Below, one piece after another: positions 25,540 through 32,700 of a stretch of 53,820 bases of DNA. The stretch is taken from the NCBI GenBank assembly GCA_019429225.1, contig JAHYJK010000007.1, forward strand, positions 1-53,820, read 5' to 3'. This stretch comes from Anaerolineaceae bacterium. GTDB lineage: Bacteria > Chloroflexota > Anaerolineae > Anaerolineales > Anaerolineaceae. The position numbers and the translations under genes are program-made. The notes below the pieces were generated by a model. That model was not told where the DNA came from and did not search any database. It worked only from the letters and a program-made list of their open reading frames with translations. Each line of letters starts with the position of its first letter. Positions within the stretch are counted from its first letter, which is position 1.

Positions 25540-27261
25540 ATGATGGCAAAAGTCGTAATTGATCCAATCACTCGAATCGAAGGACATTTAAGAATTGAAG
25601 TTGAAGTAAAAGATGGTGTGGTGACAAATGCCTGGAGCAGCAGTACCATGTTCCGTGGCATTGAGACAATTTTAAAAGGACGTGATCCACGGGGTGCCTG
25701 GACGATAACCCAACGTATCTGCGGTGTTTGAACGACTGTACACGCAGTCAGCTCCGTGCGAGCTGTAGAAGATGCTTTGAAAATCAAAGTCCCCACCAAT
25801 GCCCGACTGATTCGAAATATTATTCAAGCCATTCAATTTGTACAGGATCATGTGATTCATTTCTATCACTTACATGCCCTCGATTGGGTGGATATTGTCA
25901 ATGCCCTCAGCGCTGATCCAAAAGCGACCTCCGAACTGGCAGAATCGATCTCCACCTGGCCTAATTCCAGTGAAAATTATTTCCGTGGTGTTCAGGAACG
26001 GGTGAAAAAATTTGTTGATTCCGGTCAACTGGGTATTTTTGCCAATGCTTATTGGGGACACCCGGCGTACAGTTTACCGCCTGAAGCCAATTTGATGGCA
26101 GTCGCTCACTATCTGGAAGCCCTGGATTGGCAGCGAGAAGTCATCAAAGCCCATGCCATTCTAGGCGCTAAGAATCCCCATCTGCAGACCTATCTTGTTG
26201 GCGGTATGTCAACTCCTGTTGATCCCAACAGCGAAGTTGCCATTAATGCGGATAAAATCGCGCAGTTACTGGGATTATTCGCCAAAGCCAAAGATTTTGT
26301 GGACAGGGTCTATCTGCCGGATGTGCTGGCAATCGCTCCCTTCTATCTGGATTGGGCTGGATTGGGCGAAGGTCTGGGTAATTTCATGTCCTATGGTGAC
26401 ATTCCCTTGATCGATGACTTCGACCCCAATAATCCGGAACATCTCTTTTTCCCACGCGGTGTCATTCTCAATCGCGATCTCAGCAAAGTGCACCCACTCG
26501 ATCCTGAAAAGATTCATGAATATGTCACTCACTCCTGGTATTCCTATGAGGACGAGAGCAAGGGCATGCATCCTTCTGTTGGTGAAACCAATCCCAATTA
26601 CACCGGTCCTAATCCTCCCTATGAATATCTGGATACGGACAAAAAGTATACCTGGTTGAAGGCACCCCGCTATGATGACAATTCCATGGAAGTGGGTCCC
26701 TTAGCGCGTATGTTAATTGGATATGCCTCAGGACATAAACGCACCGTTGAGTTGGTGAACGCAGTGCTCGAAAAACTCAATGCGCCTGCAAGTGTTTTAT
26801 TCTCCACTTTAGGCCGTGTAGCCGCCCGCTGTGTGGAAACGGTCCTGTTGGCAGAACAGCTAGAACCCTGGACCATGGAACTGGCTCAAAACATCGGCAA
26901 AGGCGACTTACGCATTCATGAACAGGATCACTGGGAACCTTCCACCTGGCCAGCTGAATCCATGGGTTGGGGTTGGACGGAAGCTCCCCGAGGCGCTCTG
27001 GGTCACTGGATACACATCAAGGACGGCAGAATTGCCAATTATCAGGCCATCGTACCCTCCACCTGGAATGGCTCACCGCGTGACGCTAAAGGACTGATGG
27101 GTGCGTATGAAGCGGCATTGATCGGTACACCGGTAGCAGATCCCAGCAAACCGGTGGAGATTTTGCGAACCGTCCACTCCTTTGACCCCTGCATGGCGTG
27201 CGCGGTGCATGTCCTGGATGCGGAAGGGAATGAAATAACCAAAGTGATTGTGATGGATTAG
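25540..27261 (+). CDS. hybC: [NiFe(Se)] hydrogenase large subunit with in-frame TGA (putative Sec64)
   Basis: Read through TGA at 25729-25731, the frame is continuous for 573 residues, normal for the family. The N-terminal nickel motif reads R59-I-C-G-V-[TGA64]-T-T-V-H68, so TGA stands where the second Cys of RxCGxCxxxH is always found. The C-terminal motif is ordinary: DPC551-M-A-C554-A-V-H557, followed by a 16-residue tail removed by the protease encoded next. No other frame damage is visible, and every neighbour is intact. A SECIS-like hairpin follows the TGA (separate entry). In classical [NiFeSe] enzymes Sec replaces the first Cys of the C-terminal motif, not this bridging position. Alternatives: nonsense mutation or sequencing error. 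Automated gene callers would split this gene, starting the rest at 25756. AAAGGAG precedes the start. Confidence 0.88.
25732..25765 (+). promoter_or_regulatory. SECIS-like stem-loops directly after the TGA
   Basis: A perfect 6-bp stem CAGCTC/GAGCTG (25749-25754 with 25760-25765) closes a 5-nt loop CGTGC whose second base is G, with 23 nt from TGA to the loop. As I recall the bacterial SECIS consensus, an apical-loop G in the first two positions and roughly 16-37 nt from UGA are required, and both hold. A second 5-bp stem GACTG/CAGTC (25734-25749) lies between TGA and this hairpin, sharing one base with it. Confidence 0.55.
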
Positions 27262-27264
27262 CCA

Positions 27265-27735
27265 TTGAAAAAAACACTCATTCTGGGCGTTGGTAATTAC
27301 ATACTCTCTGATGACGGACTCTCTGTCCATGTTCTGGAGCGCTTGCAGGCAGATAACCTCATTCCAGACGAAATTCAAATGATTGATGGCGGCACATGCG
27401 GCCTTGACCTCCTCCAATATCTGGAGGGGGTCTCTAATCTGATCATTATTGACGCCATCAAAACCAGAGATGGCATTCCCGGTTCGATCGTTCGTCTGGA
27501 TAGGGATCAGATTCCTGCTTATCTATCGTTAAAAATATCACCCCATGATATTGGTCTGCCTGATCTTTTAGCCACTGCCAAACTTCGTGATCTCTATCCG
27601 GAGAAAATAGTGATCTTTGGTATTCAGCCAGCTTCCCTTGAATTAGGCGTTGAACTTTCCCCGGAAGTCGCTTCGAAGGTGGATGCATTAATTGAATTAA
27701 TCCAAAAAGAGGTCAATGAATTGATCCTGATTTAA
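27265..27735 (+). CDS. hybD: Hydrogenase maturation protease (HybD/HyaD family)
   Basis: 156 residues, starting with TTG 27265, 3 nt after the large-subunit stop, so probably translationally coupled. It opens with the family fold 'LILGVGNYILSDDGLSVHVL'; the usual nickel-sensing Glu is Asp here (SDDG), as in part of the family, with a second Asp in 'IIDAIKTRDG' and a His in 'SPHDIGLPDLL'. It should clip the 16-residue tail after His557 of the large subunit once nickel is inserted. HypABCDEF are not in the window. Confidence 0.92.
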   Translation: MKKTLILGVGNYILSDDGLSVHVLERLQADNLIPDEIQMIDGGTCGLDLLQYLEGVSNLIIIDAIKTRDGIPGSIVRLDRDQIPAYLSLKISPHDIGLPDLLATAKLRDLYPEKIVIFGIQPASLELGVELSPEVASKVDALIELIQKEVNELILI

Positions 27736-27753
27736 ATCGCTCCTATTCTGGAG

Positions 27754-27786
27754 AACCTGCATCCACCGTGATGCAGGTTTTTTTTT
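27754..27786 (+). terminator. Rho-independent terminator of the hydrogenase operon
   Basis: A 10-bp stem AACCTGCATC/GATGCAGGTT with a 6-nt loop, followed by seven further T residues. Confidence 0.95.
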
Positions 27787-27828
27787 GCCCAAACCTAAAG
27801 AAATTTCAATTTTATTTTCATTCTCCTT

Positions 27829-27834
27829 TATAAT
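27829..27834 (+). promoter_or_regulatory. -10 element 6 nt from ATG (leaderless promoter candidate) for the MFS gene
   Basis: TATAAT-GGATGG-ATG: the predicted start coincides with the ATG at 27841. It sits just after the hydrogenase terminator. The -35 region is weak (TTCAAT at 18 bp). Confidence 0.6.
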
Positions 27835-27840
27835 GGATGG

Positions 27841-29052
27841 ATGTCAACATCTGAGCAAACATCGCCCCTGACAAAACCCAAACATTACAACTTAGAAATA
27901 CTGCTATTTTCCTCCATCCGCATCCTCGTTCATGCCATGATGCGCATGGTGTATCCTTTTCTGGCTGTGTTTGGTCGCGGTCTGGGGGTTGACCTCACCA
28001 CCATTTCATTAGCTGTTACCATTCGCAATTTCGCAGCCATCCTGGTGCCTTTTATCACCTCAATCTTTGATAAACGCAGTCGTCGCAGCGGCATGTTAAC
28101 CGGTATGGGGCTCTTCATTCTTGGATGCGCTGTTGTCACTTTTTTCCCAACGTTCATCGTTTTTATCCTGGCACTGAGTTTGACTTTCATCGGTATGCAT
28201 GTTTTTGTTGCCTCCATGCAGGCATACCAGAGTGACACCATCCCCCTGTCCATCAGAGGACAGGCAATTGTTATCACCAGCACAGGCTGGGCGTTAAGCT
28301 TTGTGGTGGCAGTACCCCTGATAGGATTTCTGATTGGTCGTTTTGGCTGGCTATCTCCTTTCCCGGTGATGGGTGTTTTAGGGGTGATTTCGATATTTTT
28401 CCTTTTATGGCTGGTTCCTCCTGGGAAAAAAGCCATCACCGACCAGGCTGAAAAAGTTCAACATGGTATTTTGCAGGTTTTTACATCCAAAACCGCTATT
28501 GCTGGCGTGCTGATGATTTTATTCTTTTGTGCTGCCCATGAAATCGTCAATCTTGTTTTTGGTGTCTGGATGGAGGATAAATATGGACTCTCAATCAATG
28601 CCCTGGGTGTGGCATCCACCGTCATTGGTTTGGCGGAATTGTTGTCGGTGGCAGCCGTCAGCTGGTTATTGGCTCGCTTAGGGGCAAAGCGTGCAGTGGC
28701 GATTGGGCTGGTATTCAGCTCACTCACAGCCATTGCCATTCCATGGCTGGGCAGTTTTGGCTTATGGGGTGCTGAATTAGGTCTCTTTCTGTTCAACCTG
28801 GCTTTTCAAATACCCTTTATAGCCTATGCTCCCCTCCTCACAGAGGTACTTCCATTTGCACGGGCATCCTTATTAGGTGCCACTCTTGCCTCGGTAGGCG
28901 TTGGGCGTATGCTGGGTGCTCTGGCAGCACCTTATTTATTTGTATGGGGATTTCAATTCAATGCCTTAGCAGCCATGATCTTGTTTTTGATTTCTCTGTT
29001 TACCCTCAGCAAAGTCAAAACCCACCAGGAACAGGTTGTATTAATCACCTAA
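27841..29052 (+). CDS. MFS transporter
   Basis: 403 residues, twelve transmembrane helices in two sets of six with a cytoplasmic loop near 195-210 ('PPGKKAITDQAEKVQ'). The short basic loop between helices 2 and 3 ('SIFDKRSRRSGMLTG') is the MFS signature region. Substrate not assignable. It has its own promoter and follows the hydrogenase terminator, so it is not part of that operon. Probably translated from a leaderless message. Confidence 0.88.
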   Translation: MSTSEQTSPLTKPKHYNLEILLFSSIRILVHAMMRMVYPFLAVFGRGLGVDLTTISLAVTIRNFAAILVPFITSIFDKRSRRSGMLTGMGLFILGCAVVTFFPTFIVFILALSLTFIGMHVFVASMQAYQSDTIPLSIRGQAIVITSTGWALSFVVAVPLIGFLIGRFGWLSPFPVMGVLGVISIFFLLWLVPPGKKAITDQAEKVQHGILQVFTSKTAIAGVLMILFFCAAHEIVNLVFGVWMEDKYGLSINALGVASTVIGLAELLSVAAVSWLLARLGAKRAVAIGLVFSSLTAIAIPWLGSFGLWGAELGLFLFNLAFQIPFIAYAPLLTEVLPFARASLLGATLASVGVGRMLGALAAPYLFVWGFQFNALAAMILFLISLFTLSKVKTHQEQVVLIT

Positions 29053-29089
29053 TTTGAATACTAGGAAAAAATCAGCCTGGATTCACTTA

Positions 29090-29450
29090 TTAATTATCCT
29101 TATTCAACAGAATAATAACGGATTTTTGTTTCTTTATCACTCGTAAAGTCTTGGTTTCAAACCAATTCAATTTACCTTCTAAAAGTGGACCTTCCGTTCC
29201 ACTTACGAAAATTTTTAGACCATTTCAAGCTACCAGCTGGAATCTGTTATTAAGATTAGTCAGAGAACTAGTAGCCATATATTGTCAAGTTGGTGACCCA
29301 CTTTCAGCATCCTAATCTCGTCCAAAGGTTCAGGAAAAGCTCACCCACTATTCGTACATCGACTTCCCAGTGTTCTCTGAATATTATTGCTATTTCTTGG
29401 GCAATTTTGCCTGTAATACCAAAAACAAATATTATCAATGTATCTTTCAC
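29090..29450 (-). pseudogene. Decayed flavodoxin gene
   Basis: Reading leftward from a GTG at 29448-29450 gives 'VKDTLIIFVFGITGKIAQEI' and then 'WEVDVRIVGELF', clearly matching 'KDTLIIYDSVFGNTGKIAQ' and 'QEVDLRLVGEVF' of the intact flavodoxin at 35304-35789. The copy lost part of the FMN loop (YDS), meets a stop at 29304-29306, then shows only scattered pieces: 'QIPAGSLKW' (intact: QIPAGTLEG) and 'FVSGTEGPLLEGKLNWFET' (intact: YVSGIEGPLMDHELERAET), ending at TAA 29090-29092. The 5' leaders also match. It is a dead paralogue with several internal deletions. The remaining 29451-29632 is AT-rich spacer with no gene I can support. Confidence 0.85.
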
Positions 29451-29632
29451 AAGCGTCCTGAATTAAAACTCATCTTTTACTCTAAATAGAAACTAATATT
29501 CTCATACCCACTATCCAGCCAATATTAATAACCTTAATAAACAAGTTTAGTCCTGAATTATCGAACTTGTTATCATTTTTCAATACTCTCCCCGATTTTA
29601 ATTTTGTTATTAACCACTTCGCTGGGTATTGA

Positions 29633-29661
29633 TTGTAAAACCTTTCGTATTTTGCTATAAT
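29633..29661 (+). promoter_or_regulatory. Sigma-70-type promoter for the giant secreted protein
   Basis: TTGTAA (29633-29638), 17-bp spacer, TATAAT (29656-29661); start expected near 29668, giving a leader of about 110 nt. Confidence 0.75.
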
Positions 29662-29676
29662 ATAAAAGTCATCGAA

Positions 29677-29752
29677 GCCCCAACATTTATTAGGGGGCAC
29701 CTCTAAATCACACAGTCCTTCCACCTCTAGGTGTCCACCTAGTGGTTTTTTT
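29677..29752 (+). promoter_or_regulatory. Leader with hairpin and terminator-like element before the giant gene
   Basis: A GCCCC/GGGGC hairpin (29677-29698) is followed by a second stem, CTAGGT/ACCTAG with flanking CCA/TGG pairs (29721-29745), and a run of seven T (29746-29752), all inside the leader and 27 nt before the ATG. The second element looks like an intrinsic terminator, so expression may be attenuated. I do not recognise a known riboswitch class. Confidence 0.55.
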
Positions 29753-29779
29753 CTTTACTAGATTGATTGGAGGGACATT

Positions 29780-32700
29780 ATGAGCTCGTTAATCCCACGA
29801 CTGCGACAATTGCCACGGTTTTATGGGCTTCTTCCCCTGTTATTGGTTCTGGCGGTAATCTTATTACTGCAGGGATATTCTGTATTTTCTCAACCCATAA
29901 ACAACCTGATTCCTTTGAACCATAATCTCAGCCCTTTTCCTCCATCTGAGGTTTTCTTTCCCAAATCCGATTATCCTGCGTTTTCAATCGGTAATACCAA
30001 TGGTTCCGATCTCGTACCTGCAATTGATTTTAGCGGAGCTAATTATCTGGTGGTTTGGGATTATCAACTCTCTGGAACCACAACCCAATATGGCATACTT
30101 GGCCGAATGATCAATCCAGGCGGTTCGCCATCTTCTGATTTGTTTGGGATCAGTCTGGCGACAGATTTCGCACGTCTGTCGCCGGATGTGTCATACAACC
30201 CTGCTGGCTTAGCAGAATATCTGGTGGTCTGGCAACAACTATCGGGTTCTGAATCGAATATCCGTGCCCGACGTGTGCGTCAGGATGCAGTTCTTAGTGG
30301 ACCTGAAATTGCGGTTGCTGTCAGTGGCCAATTCGAAAGTAATCCTTCAGTAGCCAGTAACCCCAACACAGCCCAATGGTTAGTAGTTTATGAATATGAC
30401 AACGGTGCTAATAAGGATATTCGAGCACAGCGTATTGGAACAGAGGGTGAATTGCTAGACGAGGCGTTGACAATCGCCAGTGGAACATCTGATCAGACAC
30501 ATCCAGATGTAGCTTTCATGCCAGAAGTTGGGCAGTTCCTCATTGTTTGGGAGGAACATCCAGATCGCAGCCACTATTACGTGTATGGGCAGCGACTTTC
30601 ACAGTATGGGGAATTTCAAGGTGGCCCGTTTGTGATTGCTGGTAATGAATACCCTAACCGCTACCCAAGCCTTGCAGTCAACACCCAATCCAATGAATAT
30701 TTGATCGCCTGGTCTTTCCGTACATCACCAGTCGACTCTTATGATGAAATTCTCGTTCAGCGTGTCAATACCTCTGGCACATTGATAGCCAGCCCACAAT
30801 CTATCTCTGCTGGCCGGCAGGTGGTTCACCTGAATCCAGCAATCAGCTACAACTCCTATGTAAATGAGTATATGGTTGTCTGGCAGGAGCAGTATTCTAC
30901 CAGTGATCACGATCTGTACCGCCGGCGTGTGAAGGCTGATCTCAGTCTGCCCGAGCTGCCCCAAATAATCAGCAATTCAGGCTTTTGGGAAGGCGCACCT
31001 GCCCTGGCAACTGACCGTGATCTAAATTATTTTGTTGTCTGGCAAGATGAGCGAGATTTCACCACCCAGGCTGAGAACATCTACGGGCGTCTAATAACCC
31101 TGGACCAACTAAGCGGTCAGGTTTTTCATGGAGAGATTGGAAACACTTCTACCCCGCTTACAGGCGTAACCCTGCGGTTGTACGCATCCAACAACGCCTT
31201 GGATATAGGGACTGTAGTGGGGGCATCCACCAGTGATGTTTCTGGATGGTATAGCTTAATTGCTCCATCAGGATGGGAATATTACACCATTCTGGAAAAC
31301 GATCCTCCTGGCTACCAGTCCAGTGGGGCAACCAGCATAGGCGGGATCGTTGTCAATTTTAACCAAATCCAGTACAGCTATCCACTGGGGGGCAAGGTGC
31401 AACATGCTAACAATTTTTTTGATATTCCCCTTACGGCTTTATCCTCAACCCCAACTCAAACTTCTACCATTACTTCTACCCAGACCCAGACCCACACCAC
31501 CACAGTCACACAAACCTCAACCAAATCACCGACACCCACCACCACTCAAACTCCTTCCCGCACGCCAACAGTCACACGAACCAGGACGCCAACACCTACA
31601 ACACATCCCATCACCTGGATAAAATTTGACAACTTGGCCAGCAGTACGTATGTTGAGGAGCAGTTTGTCAGCCAGGGTGTGCATTTTATCAGTGACTACC
31701 TGCCAGGGTACAATTTTGTTGCAGGACCGATTATTACCACCCACCCAAATGCCAAATCTTCACCCCATGTATTGTTGAACGATTTTTCAGGTGGTGAATT
31801 TTTCAATAGTGCCAATAAACCGCTGGTGTTCTGGTTTACAGAACCGGTTTCTGGAGTAGGCATGCAACTCCTGACCAAGAGCCATAATGGTGAAACCTGC
31901 AATGGTACTTATACCGCGACTGTTAAAGTGTTTGACTGTAATGGCAATCTGATCGAAACCCGCACGGTAGCGGTCAATCGTTTCACCCCGACACCATTAG
32001 AGATTGATGATCCCCAGGGGAATATCAAAAGGGTGTGGATCGACTACGGTTCAACCCCCTGTCCGGAAGTCATCGATGATCTGGCTTTTATGAAAGGAAG
32101 CAACTACTGTGTACATTATTTTTACCCGAAAGTTACCATTGAATATCCTCCCAGCGGGAGTATCCTTACCACTCCTCAAATAATGGTAAATGGAACGATA
32201 GAAGACAGGAGTGTGTTGCATTCCTATAAGATTAATGGTGTGAAATTACCAATCTATATGAGCGATCCAATTGGAATTTACAAGTTTTCTGTCCCGGTTA
32301 CCTTAAAACCAGGTGCTAATGTTTTCTCTGTCCAGATTTACAACGGATCTTTGTGGGAATCACAAACAATCACCTACCAGTTAGGCGCACCCAGTTTAGC
32401 CAACCTGGCAGAGTTCCACCTCACCCAACGTGGCGTGATCAAAAGCAGTAGTTGTGATATCGACACACCTTTGATCGCCAGGAAATCAGGACTGGTGAGC
32501 ATCAAGCTTAATGTGACCACTGCCAGTGGTGCGCCTGCTATCATCAATTCGATAGACATGAAGATATACAAGACATCAATAACAGGTGATGTTTTGATCA
32601 ACACCATAGCAGGAGACTCTTACCCAACCAGTATGGGAAGTTTTATGTCCGCTGATCAGATGGAGGAGATCCTCTTCTGGTTTTCAGCAGAGGATGTCAG

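Noticed and set aside
25540-27261. Hydrogenase large subunit as an ordinary pseudogene split at TGA
   Set aside because: The TGA hits exactly a redox-active Cys column, no other damage is seen, and a SECIS-like hairpin follows. Kept as the main alternative explanation, not the preferred one.
29482-29724. 80-codon open frame on the minus strand upstream of the giant gene
   Set aside because: No family resemblance, no ribosome site, and it overlaps the promoter and leader of the giant gene on the other strand.
29053-29779. Mobile element explanation for the flavodoxin remnant region
   Set aside because: No transposase, terminal repeats or target duplications found around 29053-29779 or 35120-35957.
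31443-31612. Repetitive ACC/CCA-rich DNA that looks like a tandem repeat array
   Set aside because: It encodes the Thr/Pro-rich linker of the secreted protein; there is no regular repeat unit or spacer pattern, so neither satellite nor CRISPR.
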